Shown here: in pieces, positions 12,135 through 25,865 of the stretch
How the letters are laid out: the number at the start of each line of letters is the position of its first letter
Numbering within the stretch: position 1 is the stretch's first letter
Assembly (NCBI GenBank): GCA_022575985.1
Contig: JAKSXM010000014.1
Coordinates: 26,660,001 to 26,724,000 of the forward strand
From: Anagrus nilaparvatae
Taxonomy: Eukaryota; Arthropoda; Insecta; Hymenoptera; Mymaridae
Reading direction: 5' to 3'
DNA: 64,000 bases
The notes under the pieces: model-generated
The model's input: only the letters and a program-made list of their open reading frames with translations
Databases searched by the model: none
What the model was told of the DNA's origin: nothing
Made by a program: the position numbers and the translations under genes

Positions 12135-12790
12135 CAAAAATTTTTTCAGCACTAGAATGGATGCACCTCATTGAAACTTATGTATTTTTGGTCGCTGAAA
12201 CCGATTTTGAAGGTTTCGTCCATTTTCGGATGGCCAGTTTTGAGTAATGAATGCTATATACTAAAAAATCGGCGAAAAATTAGCAAGATTGGTAATATCT
12301 TGAAAACAATAGCTAATTGAGCCTATTATGGGTACCCCAATAAGGTTTTTGGGGTCGCTGATCACGATTTTGAAGAGAGATTTATAAAAAACAAAATGGC
12401 GGACTCAAAATGGCGTGTTTCTAACCTCAAAAACGGCGATTTATGCTGTTTTAAGCATATTTACGTTGTCTAATAAGTTTTTCGGACCAGTTATAAAAAT
12501 TCTGAGGTCATATTTTTAATTTTCAAAATAGCGGGCTAAAAATGGCAAATTCATAACCTCAAAATCGACAATAAATGCTATTTTAAGCTTTAAAACGTGT
12601 TACATTTTAAGATTTTGGGGTCGGTGATCACGATTCCGAGGTCAGATTTTTAATTTTCAAAATAGCGGGCTAAAAATGACGGATTCGTAACCTCAAAATC
12701 GACAATAAATGCTATTTTAAGCATTTAAACGTGTTGCAATTTAAGTTTTTGGGGTCGGTGATCACTATTTTCAGGTTTAAATGCTTAGTT
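12135..12790 (+). repeat. tandem repeat R1 (GGGTCGCTGATCA type), ~133-bp units
   Basis: About four to five diverged units. Each carries 'TTTTGGGGTCG(C/G)TGATCAC', 'GAGGTCA..TTTTTAATTTTCAAAAT', 'GCGGGCTAAAAATG' and 'CCTCAAAATCGACAATAAATGC'. The last two units are spaced about 133 bp apart. Related sequence recurs at 18730-19215, 47230-47480 and 57985-58180. No open frame runs through the array. Confidence 0.7.
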
Positions 12791-15700
12791 TATTAATTAT
12801 TATATTATGAATAAATTATAAGTAACTATATAATTAATGTATATGACTTTAAATATCTTTATGATTGATTTCAATTATTCCTACAAATAAAGGTTGAATG
12901 TCTTCGAAACGTGGGCAATTTATTGTAATTTTTAACAAAAATTTTACTCAAACACATCCAAAATAAGATCCAAAACGATAGTATTTTTTTTTTTTTTTGG
13001 TTTAGCGGCGTAATATAACTCTACTGTACTACTGCCTTCGGTAAAGCGAGCGGTAAAGGGATTTAATTTCAACTTTTAATCTGGTGTAGAAAGGGCTTAA
13101 AATAACCATTTCTATAAAAATTAACCTCCAGTTATCACTAATAAAGAGAAATTCTTCGACTTAAAAAATATTCTCTCAATCAATATTTAAAATTAAAATA
13201 TAAATAACTGTTTATAGCCTTAAATATTTTTTAGATAAATTTCAGTTTCTTCTTTAAATAGGAAAATTTTATTCAAGACATAATATTAAAAACGATAGAC
13301 CAGCAAAATGTTCAATCACTATTTGAATCTGCAATATAAACAAAATGCATTTTGACCTAAAAGTAGTATTTTGACTTTAGACAGAATAATAATTTATGAC
13401 ATTTAAGAAAAAAAAAGTTTTTGAATATCACTCGAAGTGAAAAAAAAAGATAATAATAAAAATAATATAAAAGATGAGACTGAAATTTAAAAATTTTTAA
13501 GAGTGGCATGTCAATAAAAGCCACAAATTATACAGTTGAAATATTGTCTGATTTTTTTTATAACTTTTTGTCCTTTAAGGTGACAACTATCTAACGAAAT
13601 TCTCTCATAAAAAAATATAATAAAAGAAATGCCAATAAAAAATATTCTTGTTTATTTTTTAAACAAGTTTGAAAATAATAAAAATTATAATTTAAAAAAA
13701 AAATAAATAAATAAAATCAAAAAAAATTATAGTATGTTCATTTTATGTTTTGAAAGATCAATGAATTAGAAAATTACACACATTTTGAATAGTTTGGTGA
13801 ATAGATATTTTTTTTAAGATGAAGAGAAAATTATAAATAATGACAGAGAAGATTTTTTTTTAAAGCTATTGAAATGTCTGCATAATAAAAATAAATATTT
13901 TTTTAGACCAATTTTTGAAGAGACGACGAGAAAATAAGTATAGATTTTTTAAAATTTTAAATTAATAGATCTTTTTTTAGTTAAATGGTAAATTTTGTAT
14001 TTAGGTTTGTACATATAATTTTTTTTTACATTCAAAAAAATTAAACATATTTGCTAATAGCCAATGCTTTCATTTTTTTAACATGGCCTATAAAAATTGT
14101 GAGAATATCACAAGCGCCTTTTAGTGAATTACTTTTGTTATTTCGATACAAATTTTTGATCGTTTAAACCACAAAATATTAATATTCGATTATTGAATAA
14201 AAGTGGACAAAAATTACACAACGATATCCTGTATTTAAATATTTTCTGCATTATGACACACTTTTTTTTATTAAAAAAGAAAATTTACAAAGAAACCATA
14301 AATTTCCGTTTCCTTGGTGGCATAAATAATACAAAAATTTAGTTTAAAAAGTTAAATAAAATTTTATCAAATTCAATAAAATAATGTTAATATTTGTCAT
14401 ATTTTTTTTATTTGTGACAATTTCAATAACAAATATAAGTTTTTGTCAAAGAATGAGACTTTTTGTGGTTTTCATGAAATGATATTTTATTTTTTGTGTT
14501 TGCGGTTTGTTTTTGTGTCAATATTTTCATTGTATTCTATGCTTACGTAAACAAACTATAAATATGGACAATAAAACAAAAAAATTTATAATTATAAGAC
14601 TACAGAGGCTCGTATGGAAAATTATAATTATGATTTTTAAAATATAGAGCCAAAAGTTAACTAATGCGAGCTTTTAAGCGTATTACGATTTTACTCAAGA
14701 ATTTTCAGTAAAAATTTTTTATAGCTCTTAAATAAATACTACATTTAAAAAATTGACGCCAAGGATACTATATGGTTCTGATTTTGGCAGACAGAATTTT
14801 TTTTTCAATTAAGCAAAATGGCTGGTAGCTGCAACCTAAATTCCAGCGACCGGATTTTTTTGTGCAAAAATCTTTTATTTTTTTGAGTGTTCAAAGACTT
14901 TTCAATAATAAAAATGCAAAATGTATTTTTTATACTTCGCGCAACGTTGGCAAGCTAATTTAAAGCCAATAATAGAAAAAATTGTTTATTTTCAAGTTTT
15001 TTAGAATATTTTTGATAAAAATTGTGGATTCAAAAACAAAAATCCGCTTGTATGTTGAAATACACAGCTGAAATACTCATTCGTTTGGGGCAAGTGGAAT
15101 TTGTGATACCAAAAAAAGTAATATCAGGGTCTGCGAAGAATTTCGTTAATATTTTTGGCTGTCCAGGATTTCATACAACCTTTGATTTCTATTTTTACGA
15201 TTCTAATACATGATAAACCCGCACACATTGTATTGCAATAATCTCATAAAACTTTCGACTTAATATGGATTTTCAGATTATTTTTGAACAGTAAAAACAT
15301 TTAAAAAATTATAATAAATAAAAAAGTTTAAATACATAAATTCATATCCGAACGTAGGCGTATAAAATTATTCATTATAGATATTGAAAATGATATATAT
15401 AGTAATAATTTTAAGTACTTTTATGTCAGTTGAAGTTATAATATGTCGGGTTGCTAAGCAACCTTGCTAATTAGCTCTATGTATGTAGGATGTTACGACT
15501 ATTTGAGTGGCCACTTGACGCTACTACTATACTTTAGCTTATTCTCTTTCTCTTTCCCTATTATAAATTCAGGTACGTAATGACAAAGTCTACTTTGAGC
15601 TTTTACTATTCAATAAAACTAGAAAATTTTGTTTGCTAATAAATTCTGAATTTTAATTTAATATCATTAAATAAAATATAAATATTTTGATATTCTACAC

Positions 15701-17724
15701 AATAAAAAACCGCACATAAAACATTAAACCACACATAAATAAATATTTATATGACAAATGTTTTTATTGTCACCACATAATTTCTATAAAAAATTGATAT
15801 GACACCTTGTGACAATGACAAAAGTTTATTTTATAAAATTTGTGTACTCGAAAATATTAACAAAAAAATTTTTTTATTGTTGTTTATTGTTGTAAATATA
15901 AGAGACAGGAAGTTTATTTGGCTTCTTTTTTAGCGAAAAAATAATGTTATGTTAACTTTTTTAAAAGGGCTTTTTTCAAATGACAGGAAATTGTTGGGTA
16001 ATTTTGTTTTTAATATAAAAAATTTTCATACGTGTGTTTTGCGGTGTCCTGGACTCATTTTTTTTAATATTGAGGGTATGGGAAATTTAATTTTCAATAT
16101 TATAATAACAAAGTATGTCAGAACCATATTTTGGGCCCAATTAAAAAAAAACAAGGTGTTGCAAAATGGCGAAGCTAAATTTATTTTTCTGTCGTTCTGT
16201 GGGACTCATTCTGAAACTTACTTACGAAAAGTACTGCCCCTTATACGATTGTTTTCAAAAAAGTACATGATTTTTAAAATTAATATTTCAAATAAATATT
16301 TTAAATTTACGACTCAAGTTTTTTGAAACAGTATAATCAGCTGTTAAAATTTGTATGATTTACAAAGCCCATTAAAAAAAAAGTAAGTACGTACTGTATA
16401 AACCGAGAAAAAAATAATAGAAATGTCAGTTTGAAACAAAAACTATTTAAACTCGTTCATATTAACTTTAAAGTCCCACATCATTCAATATACTTAATAT
16501 TTTGTATTGCCAATTTTGGCATGTTAAATATTAAACATCAGGTGCATTTATAAAAAATTCTTAAAAAGACGTAAATAAAAAAATGTACTCATCAAAAAGT
16601 TATTCAAAAAAAAAGTTTTAAAAAAAATAGTAAGTACATCGTTTGAAGTTATTGATGTGGTCACACGTTTTACGTATTTTTTAACTGTCAAGATATAATA
16701 ATTTAAAATAACAAAAGAATGAATGGAAGCTGCACGTTCTTGTGTTTTACAAATATCCTGTGTATTTTAAGTGCAACAAATAAACAGGTCAAAAAAAAAT
16801 ACGAATTAGAATACAAACGTTTAAATGCAACCAACCAACAACTCATTCTTGTTTTTTTTTTAGGGAATTTTTCAACATCACGCGACCCTGATGTGTTACT
16901 GCAACTGACTTTTAAAATTAAATACCTTTAAATAAAGTAGTACTAGAAAACTTTTATTTTTTCACGTATTTATATATAAAAAAAGCTATTAGATAAATAA
17001 AAATAGGAATTTAAACCTTAAAAAAAAAGTTGAATAAAATAAATTGACATTGGAATGAAACTGAAACAATAAAAACGCTTTAGAATGCACTTTTTTAACT
17101 GGTACAGTATTTATTCAACTATTTAAAAAAGATAAATAAATAAACTGGATTGTGTCAAAAAGAACGTGATAGTTTTTAGGGTTAAAATAAATGAAGTAGT
17201 TAAATAAGGTGACTTAAAAAAATAATTTTATTTTAAAATAAATATTTTTTTATTAGTATTTGATTTTAAAAACTAGTAATTGTTAATCATGCAAGTGTAA
17301 AATCTGGGTTTCATTTTAAATTTTAAATACGATAAACTGTAAATAAATAAATTCTTAAAATTTTTAATCTTAAGCTAGGAGTAGCTAAATTTTACAGGTT
17401 TAGGAACATGCAAGGCAAAATATTAGTTTTTTTGTTAAAAACCAAAAAGTTTGTATTACTTTTTGTACTTTTAGTTACTTTTTGAGGAAAATATTCTGAA
17501 ATTGATTTACTTAATGGAGGAATTAAAATAGTTAGATTTTATTTTTAAGTATATTTTCAACTTTTTCTGATCTTTGATATATCAATTTAGATAAATGAAG
17601 TTTATGCGTATATTATCAATTTTTTCCCATATATTTTAATAATTTAGCTAAAAATCCTCGTAAAAATCATAAATTTTAAAATTTTAATTTCATCAGTCAA
17701 TATTTTTTCATTTTAACATAGAAC
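12791..17724. other. long noncoding stretch
   Basis: About 4.9 kb of A+T-rich DNA. Open frames at 15022-15213, 15949-16326 and 16719-16931 show no motif, splice context or compositional change and are treated as chance ORFs. A perfect GC-containing palindrome sits at 15449-15463. A segment near 14820-14865 (GACCGGATTTTTTT) resembles one at 18035-18082 (AACCGGATTTTTTT), suggesting a worn dispersed repeat. Confidence 0.45.
15449..15463. promoter_or_regulatory. perfect palindrome resembling an RFX X-box
   Basis: GGTTGCTAAGCAACC is a perfect 7-1-7 palindrome. The RFX binding site (X-box) is an imperfect repeat of GTTGC/GCAAC half-sites with 1-3 nt spacing, so this fits. No ciliary or other gene is visible next to it, so the assignment is only by motif. 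Confidence 0.25.
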
Positions 17725-17815
17725 ATGTTCATTAGGAGGGGTATTTGAAAAAGTCTAGCTGGACAGGGAGGGGGTCAAATGGGCTTAAGAAGCTCCTCCC
17801 CACTCCAAAGAGCGT
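17725..17815 (+). repeat. G-rich dispersed repeat, copy 2 (partial)
   Basis: AACATGTTCATT..GGGGTATTTGAAAA..GG..CAGGGAGGGGGTCAAATGGGCTTA matches the fuller copy at 50780-50885. It ends early. Confidence 0.5.
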
Positions 17816-18218
17816 TAATCACATAAGAGCGTAAGAGTTAGTAATTAGATAATGCATATAAATTCATTTGGAGATAATTCATATTAAGAAGGTTAAAATA
17901 CAAGCACAGTGGCAAGGTCGGACTTAAAAGAAAATTTGGAATCGAAAATAAAAAAATTTTTTATTTACTTCTCCTTATGTTTTATGTTACTAGTTATTTG
18001 TCACAAAATTAAAAGAAAAAAAATTTCTGTCGGTGACAACTAGAATTCCGGTTAGGTATATAGCAGCAACCGGATTTTTTTCAGTGTAGTCATAGAGAAA
18101 CAAATTAACATTTTTAATAGTAAATTTTTGAAATTATTCAGATAATCATTTAATAGTACTTGAATGTGTAAATTGTTTGCTCAAAATTAAGTAAATTACA
18201 AAGAAAAAAATAGTACAT

Positions 18219-18341
18219 TACGATCCTAGGCCAGAAAAATAAAGAATGGGCCAAATCGCACGTAAATTACCTTCCAAGGCGAAGCCGAAGAAGGTAAACT
18301 GCGATTTGGGTCATTCTTTGTTTATGGCCGAGGGTCGTATA
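18219..18341. repeat. long imperfect hairpin (~120 nt)
   Basis: TACGATCCTAGGCC..AAAGAATGGGCCAAATCGCA..TTACCTTC (18219-18275) folds onto GAAGGTAA..TGCGATTTGGGTCATTCTTT..GGCCGAGGGTCGTA (18290-18341). The inner stem has blocks of 8, 10 and 8 pairs separated by small internal loops. It is less A+T-rich than its surroundings. It could be a miRNA-like precursor or a tiny palindromic transposon. An 89-codon frame (18246-18515) overlaps it and has no recognisable domain. Confidence 0.55.
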
Positions 18342-18729
18342 AAATTTTTCTGCGACTGTGGCGAGAAAATACGTACTTTTGGGCCGCAGTGTAGAAAAAT
18401 GCAAACAAACCAAAAAAGTCTATTCAAAACGAAAACTGAGTATGTTCTGTTTGTAAGGATCACCAAATTTTTAAATTTTCGCGACTTTAGAACTTTTGAT
18501 TTATACAGGAGGTAAGAAGTTATTTGTCCACGGGGCGCGAGTTCATCACCACGCTTCTCTCGTCATCCATTCCGCGACTGAGACCTGCGTGATGCAAAAT
18601 GCAGACATTAATTTTAAAGTTGTTTATTATATATTTAATAGCACGTGGTCTACTGTGTTTTATTAAATTAATATAAATTGTTAGGATAATATACTCCAGT
18701 CTAATCACGGTTTTGGTGGTATTGTTTGT

Positions 18730-19215
18730 GGCCGCTACCAGATTTGGTCTACTATAGGTTTTTTGGGTCGCTGAACACGAAAATCGGTGTTATTTCTATG
18801 CGCAATTGGGGCTTGACCCTTAAATTAGCCAAAACTACCCCTAACAGGGGTGTTTTTTCAACTTTTGCTCTATCCCTCCAAGATTTGGTCTAATAAAGGT
18901 TTTTGGGGTCGCTGATCAGGAATATTGAAGTTATAACTATGAAAAATTATCCCTTCACCCTTAAATTGGCCAAAACTACCCCTAAAAGGGGTGTTTTCGC
19001 TACTTTCACTTTAGCCCTTCAAGATTTGGTCTAACAGGGATTTTTGGGTCGCTGATCACAAAAATCGATGTCTTTTCAATTAAAACGTTACTCTTCAACC
19101 TTATATTAACCAAAACTACTCCTAAATGGGGCGCTTTAGCTATTTTCGTTATAGCCTTCTAAGATTTGGTCTAACAGGGTTTTTTAGGTCGCTGATCATA
19201 ATAAACATCCCTTGA
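18730..19215 (+). repeat. tandem repeat R1, ~140-bp units
   Basis: Four occurrences of AGATTTGGTCTA (about 18739, 18883, 19021, 19160), each followed by GG(A/T)TTTTTGGGTCGCTGA(T/A)CA and by TTAAATT.GCCAAAACTACCCCTAA. The period is about 140 bp and the units have clearly diverged. Same family as 12135-12790. Confidence 0.7.
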
Positions 19216-19556
19216 AGGGTTATAGTGAGGCAGTATTATGGGGAGAACATATGAAGATTTAGATTCTTCAATTTTCGAGCCAAATATTAGTGTTGACTGT
19301 ATTTATGACGATATATCTATTATAATATGGAGGATACAACTCAAGTGCACTCAGTCCAGGGTATGGAGTATGATATGTTATGTATAATGTTTGCAAAATG
19401 TCTCAAAAATTATTTTTTTTTGTACGCTTTTGTACTTTTTTTAGAAGAATATGTAATGTTTAAATAAGAATAAATAATCTCATTACTAAATAATGTATGA
19501 TATAAATATTCGTGTATATGATATTTGAATTAGAAAATATTTGGAATAAAAACCCT

Positions 19557-19592
19557 TATATATTCTTGGGATTTAATTTCATTTGCGAGAAA
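19557..19592 (+). promoter_or_regulatory. TATA-N22-GCGAGAAA module, copy 3
   Basis: TATATA at 19557, TTTCATTT, then GCGAGAAAAA at 19585, with 28 nt from T to G. The next kilobase is featureless A+T-rich DNA. Confidence 0.5.
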
Positions 19593-19599
19593 AAAATTA

Positions 19600-20650
19600 T
19601 CCATAAAGTTTAATGTTAAATTAAGTAAACAGATATTTATTTTTATAACGCTGTATTTCTTGATTACATATTTACAACATATGGATAAAAATTATTCCCA
19701 TTTCCATAAAAATTTAGTACTTTTAAAAAAACTTTAAAATTTACAATAAATTAGCAATTTTTTCAATAAATTATAGTCTTTAATTTTACAAATTTTACCA
19801 ACAATTTTTTCTCAAGTTAATTATTATTTATGAATTAAAAAATTTTTCCTAAATTCCCAAAATTAAATAAATAAACACAAATACATTACAAAGTTTGTTA
19901 TCAATTTCTTTTGATAGTTATACATGTATAAATGTATATATTTCATATGCTAATAATATTGGCTATGATCTCAGCTATAATTTTACTTATTTTTATATGC
20001 GTATATATGTAAATTTATCAGAAAAGTTAATGCAAATGATATTTTCATGTTTATAATCGTGTGATTCTCTAACGCTTGGTTTCAAAAAATAATCAAGAAA
20101 AAAATTCAAAAATATATAAATTTAAAATATATGTACCCCAAAATTTGCTTATGATTCTGCTAGTTGGCTAAAATCAGTACATATTTGTTTAAAAAATTTA
20201 AATAATTTACTTCATTTCTAAATACAAATGTATCGCATGTTAATAATGAAACATAATAAATGATAAGGATAAAAAACATTTCACCGACTTTAAAGTAAAG
20301 TAGCGATAATCATTTTGAAAAAAAAATGTGTTAAAATTCGTCATAAATAAGTAAAAATGAAAAATATAAATTAACATTAAGACAAATATATTTTTTCGAT
20401 ATATTTTAATATTACTAATTGACCAAAAAAGTAGAAGATGAAAATTAAGTCGATTACTAAAAGATCATTCGACATCATTGTTCAAATTATATTGTAAATA
20501 ATTATTTGATATTAACACCATGATGATGATATTGTTTAAAGTCATTTATTTTAAATTTACAGCTTTATTTTAAGTTTTAAAATTTTATTTATATAACATT
20601 TTAAAAATATTTTTTAATTTGAGAATTAAGAGAATTAATTTTTAATTCAA
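19600..20650. other. noncoding, no feature recognised
   Basis: A+T-rich sequence with no gene or repeat that I can support. Confidence 0.45.
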
Positions 20651-20659
20651 GAATTTGAA

Positions 20660-20850
20660 AATTTAGGGGGAGAGAGGAGTCAAATTTGTCCTATTTAAGG
20701 GGAGGGGGGTCAAACGGGACTTAGAATAATTTCAATTTTGGGTGTTAGAATAATTCAGGTTATCACTCAGCTGTAAGTAAACATGTTTCATGCATTTTGG
20801 TTGTGTTTACACAAACCAGTTATAAGTTTTTTTATATATTCGAGTAGCTG
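20660..20850 (+). repeat. G-rich dispersed repeat, copy 3
   Basis: GGGGGAGAGAGGAGTCAAATTTGTCC then GGGGAGGGGGGTCAAACGGGACTTAGAATAATTTC, continuing to AAACATGTTTCATGC..GGTTGTG..ACACAAACCAGTTATAAGTTTTT. The opening is the same as the copy that runs off the right end of the window (63895-64000). Confidence 0.55.
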
Positions 20851-23800
20851 ATAGGGTTTTCAATTATTGTGATAAAATTAAAGATAGCCGTTTGCAAACG
20901 GTTGAACTTTCAACCATCTAACTTTTAATAAAATTTGATTTGACTTTACTAACCAGGATTATAAAAAAAATTGAAGATAGTATATTTTTTTATGCTCGAA
21001 AAACAGATTTTCAAAAGATTCAAAATTATATTTCGGGGTCTGGGTAGGCCCTAACGGCCCAAAAAAAAATTTTCTGAAAATTGTTGAAATGTTAAGTTTT
21101 GCAGCCTATGAATCAGATTTTATCTGTTTACGAATCAGAAAAATTAAATAAAATCTAAAAAATCCTGAAAAAAATGGTTTTTTAGGTTTTCGGGGGCCTG
21201 TCGTGGCCTAGAGGTCTGAATCCAACGGGAATGAATGAGTTTTTTAAAAACTTTTTGGATGCTACTACTTAAGTTAGATTTGGTTCTTGGTGCCAAATCA
21301 CTGTACTTATTCGGAAGTAGCCTTTCAAAACATTCTGGGCACTGAAAAAAATAATTTATTTATTTTTGAAATTTGATGCAAATTAAGGTTTCTTTTGATC
21401 TTGCCAATGATTGCAATTTCTCATACAAGTAGTTGAAAAATAAAACCTTAAGTATAAATAGTAAGTATTTTGTCATGATTTTATCAAAGGTTATTATATC
21501 TATCATATATAGAAACATCGTTCCTCCAAAAAGTCACCTCGTACAAATAATAAAACAAATTCCAATCCTTGTTTTACTTAAAAATTAAAAAAAAACAATA
21601 AGTCAGTTTATAAAAATAAATAAACACTACTATATAAAAATTCCTAAAGTTCTTTCAAGTCACACCTTTTAAAAGGACAAAAAATAACAATAAAACGTAT
21701 CTCAATAAATTTCAAATAAAAAATGTCGTTTTGTTTTCTCAACAAGTTATCATATTATTAAGAAAAAAAAAATAGAGAAATGATGTGACAGGTGTTTTTT
21801 AAAAGGCATATATTTACAGGTGCGAAAGAAAAAGAATAAAAAAAAAGAGACTTTTTAAGTATAATATACGCGACATCATTGTGATTCTTCTCACGAAGTA
21901 TAAAATAATAAAAAAAATGATGAATAAGAAAGTATATTATAACCCATTGGGCCTAAAAGATTTTCTTCTTTTTTTTTCAAGTGTTGTAATATGTAATGGG
22001 AGGAAAGAATATTATAATCATTATATACATACTGTCAGACATTTTATGTGTTGAAAACCAACAATTTAATATTTTTAACGCCTGTATAACTTTTTTTTTT
22101 GCAAAAATAAAAAATTGTTTAATATTATAAATCTTAAAATGATTAATAAAAAACACTTATTAAAAAAAAAAGGGGGATTTATGTATAGCTACACTGATAT
22201 AATTTTACCTTAATTTAAATTTTTATGTACACACTTTTATGTATGAAGAAGATGTATGTTATTAGCAAATTATGCAAAATATATTAAATTATATTATATA
22301 TAAAAAATGATGGAGGTCTTAAATTAAAATACTTCCAATTACGATCAATTACATTATGTGCTGGGTAAGAGGCACGTGGAAGACATTTTTTACCTTTATA
22401 TTTAAAGTCAATTTTGTTTTTTAAATTAATTTATAAATATTATGTAATGGTTAAATAAATAAAAATTTACATAATTTTTGAAATATAGAGGTTTGGGAGA
22501 TAATTTTTCAATTTTGTTTAATAATGTTGCTTGGATGAATTTGTGTGAGTGATCGATTTTACAATAATTTTTTTAGAAATTGATGATAATTATTAGTTTT
22601 TCTATTAGTTTTTAAAATAATTGGTGTTACTGTTATTCAGTTTTCAATTTTTAGCAGCTGTTCTATATTTTTTTCATTGGAATCCCGAAACAATAAAATT
22701 TTAAATTTTTTAGAGATACCCACCCCTGCCTAAATTCCTAGATACTTGCTTGAATAATTTTCAATGTGGTTTTTAATTTTTTGTTCGAGAAAAGCTCTAC
22801 GAGATCATCATATTTTAAAAATCAAGAATTGGTTGTGCGAAAAAAAAACTTTTATAGAATTTGGAAAAAAAATTTTAATTTGCAAAAACACGTCTCTTGT
22901 AACCAGTGGTAACATTTGTAATACTCTGTCATATCTTACAATTTATATATTAATAACTTAATTAAAATTAATAAATTAAAAAAAATTATAATTAATAATT
23001 AATTTTATTATAATTATATTAAAAACATAAAATAATAATAATAATTATTATTATTAAGTTCTTCTTTAATCAATTTAAGATCATGTTGATTATAATATAT
23101 ATATGTATGAGAGGAGGTATACATTATAAAGAATATAACTTTCCAATATCAGTAATTAATTAGATAAAATCGCATCACGCGCGAGCGCGAAAAATAACAC
23201 TTTATTCATCATTTGCGATGAGTTTGAGAGTTCGAAACCTTTTTTTTTTTTATATTAAGAGAAATAGAAAAAAAAAAAGTTGTTGATATTTTGTTGCTCA
23301 CGGAATATAACCACGATAAACATCAACCATGTATATAGCGTGCATTTAAGTTTATCAATACATAATAAAATGTTAAAATAAAATAAAAAAATGAAAAAAG
23401 TACCGCACAAATCCTTCTTGTAGATAGCGCATCATCTTATAGAAAAATCTATATATATAAAAGTTGGAATTTATCCAGGAAAAAGGTGAATCAAAAAGAA
23501 AGATTTCAAATATATATATATTTATACGTGTGTATATTCCTTGTTTGGAACAAACGTTTTTATGTTATTTCATGGAAATTGAGCGTAACCACCCTCAAGA
23601 CAGCTCTAACTCGTAAATCTTTTTATAATTGCGATATATACTCTTTTTTTTTTCTTTCTCTCAAGGATACGAATGTCGCGGTAATTGGTATTAAACGAAG
23701 ATATCGGTTAACTCGGATCGCGCGAGATTTTTCTTCAAGCTATATATATAGGCGGCATGATCGAAAAAAAAACACACACACGATGGATATGTACATAACT

Positions 23801-25639
23801 TTTAACGAATATTAGTACAGTTTACAAGACACGAGTGTATCTTATTTTACTTGAACTTTAAATGTTGTTATGTCGTTGTCGTTGTCTCGCAAACTCTCGA
23901 GAATTCAATTTGCATCTATAAGACACCTGATGAGAGATGCCATTACCATTAGTTCTTTTTAAAACAAATATAAAATTATACGAGTTATGTCTGATGATGA
24001 TGATAATAGATTTACTCTGATAATTTATTGTTTAAATATTTTTTTTGTTGAAAAAGTTTGCCTGCAAAAATTAATTATCTTAAACTTAGTAATTAGAGTT
24101 TTTAGGGCTCTTCTAACGAGTGTATTAAACTTTAGGTTGAAAATTTAATTTTTAATAATAAAATCGTTTCCATTTGACAATAAATAAAACAGAGCTCCAC
24201 TTTAAATTTTTCGTTTGGAAATTATTGTATTGTCAGTAGCCAAAAAATGCGCACTTTCTTCTCTCTAAGGGAGGAAAATTATATACGACCCTGACAATGA
24301 GTCTTAAAAAAAGGGTGCTTAAGTTCACGATTTACTATTCTCGTCCAATCTAGAGGTTTTTTTTCCTATCATGAAATTATAATGTAATACCTCTCCATGC
24401 AAGATGTTTCTTTTGATAAAAATCTAAATTTACATCAAGACATTAGTTTTCATTATCATGTTATTAGAAATACAGAGCCACATTTTTTACCTAGATTGGA
24501 AAGAAAGCTAAAGGGATAATACAAAAATTTCAGGAAGTATGGTACAACATATTAACGAAGAAGATATTTATGTTCTAAAGATGATTTTTTATAAATTCTA
24601 ATATATTTTAATAAATAATTTCGGATAAATGAAGAAATTACAATTAATATTTGGCTTTTACTTTATTGAATTAATAAATTTAAATGTATATAACTTTGCT
24701 ATGATACATATATAGGGTTTTCAATCAATTTTACTTACGAGTTATACGCCATCTAGTGTTCAGTCACGAAAGTTTAAATTTTTTTATGCAAACGTTTCTA
24801 GCTTAATTTATTATAATTTTATTTATTATTAGTTTACAATTTTTCTTTATTATTTAAACAAGAGGGTATCCAAAGTAATATTAAAAATTCAAGCAAAGTA
24901 TTATAACAGTGTAATCTCTTTGAAATAGATACTTAAAAAATCTGGTAGTTGTTACATCAGAACGATCATCTATATAAAATCCAAGGATCAATAGTAAAAT
25001 TACCGCCCAGAAAATCATAATATAAAAAATATCAATTAAATATCCTTGATGCATAAAAACTAATTGATAATTAACAGTTTATAAAAAAACGTGAACTTTA
25101 CTTCCTAATGATCTGATAAACTATTTAAATACGCAGATACATTTATATGAATAAAAAAAGCGTATTTAATAAAAATCATATAAATATTTACATTGCCAAT
25201 ATATTTTTATTTAATAATAATAATAATAATAATTAAACGTTTTATGGTACAGTATAAGTTCAAAAAAAGCCGATGTAAATAAAAAATATATATTTTTTTA
25301 ATCTATTAGTTGTCGTGAATATCTATAAATATATATAATTTAGTTGATATTTAAAACTTTTAAATGTATACTTATTTTCTAGCAGGTTGTTAGGATTACA
25401 TAGATGCAATTGAAATTTTTTTCAAACTACATGTAGTATATATATATATTTTGTTATTTAAAATTTATTTTTAAAAATTCATTTTCTGTAAAATAACCTG
25501 CAGAAAAATTATTGAGTATGCTTAGCAATATTTATTGAATGTACTAACGGATTTAAAATAGGCTTACTTTTTGGTGAGTAGAACAAAGGGTGTACGGTTA
25601 ACTGAAATTAACTAAAAATTCGAGCTGTTTTCAAATAAA
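20851..25639. other. long noncoding stretch
   Basis: About 4.8 kb without a supported gene. Open frames at 22764-22961 and 23486-23815 are low-complexity and carry no motif. Small features include an AAT/ATT microsatellite palindrome at about 23030-23056, a slightly G+C-richer patch at 23150-23240 and 23650-23900, and a paralogous-looking pair of GGCC-rich lines at about 21040-21060 and 21190-21225. Confidence 0.45.
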
Positions 25640-25865
25640 GTATGAAATTGGGGGGGGGGGGGGTACTACAAGCATGTAATTTGGAATGGGTCAAATGGAC
25701 TTAGAATAATTTCGTTAAAAAGGTATAGAATTATAAGGATTTTAGGAGCTAAAAATTATTTCTTTGTCTTAAAATTATAAAGGCTTCATGATTCAAAATA
25801 TAAATTTAAATATGTTCTATGTTCGTTGGTCGTGAGTTCACAAACTGGCTATAAATTTTTTTACC
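25640..25865 (+). repeat. G-rich dispersed repeat, copy 4, with poly-G run
   Basis: An uninterrupted run of about 14 G near 25651 is followed by GGGTCAAATGGACTTAGAATAATTTCG and the usual 3' part (ATGTTC.ATG.TCGTTGGTCGTG..CACAAACTGGCTATAAATTTTT). A G-run of this length is striking in such A+T-rich DNA. Confidence 0.55.

Noticed and set aside
15949..16326. 125-codon ORF
   Set aside because: Phe/Asn/Lys/Ile-rich as expected for chance frames in such A+T-rich DNA. No domain, no splice partner and no compositional shift.
18246..18515. 89-codon ORF with several Cys residues (CDCGEK..)
   Set aside because: It overlaps a palindromic hairpin and shows no regular zinc-finger spacing.
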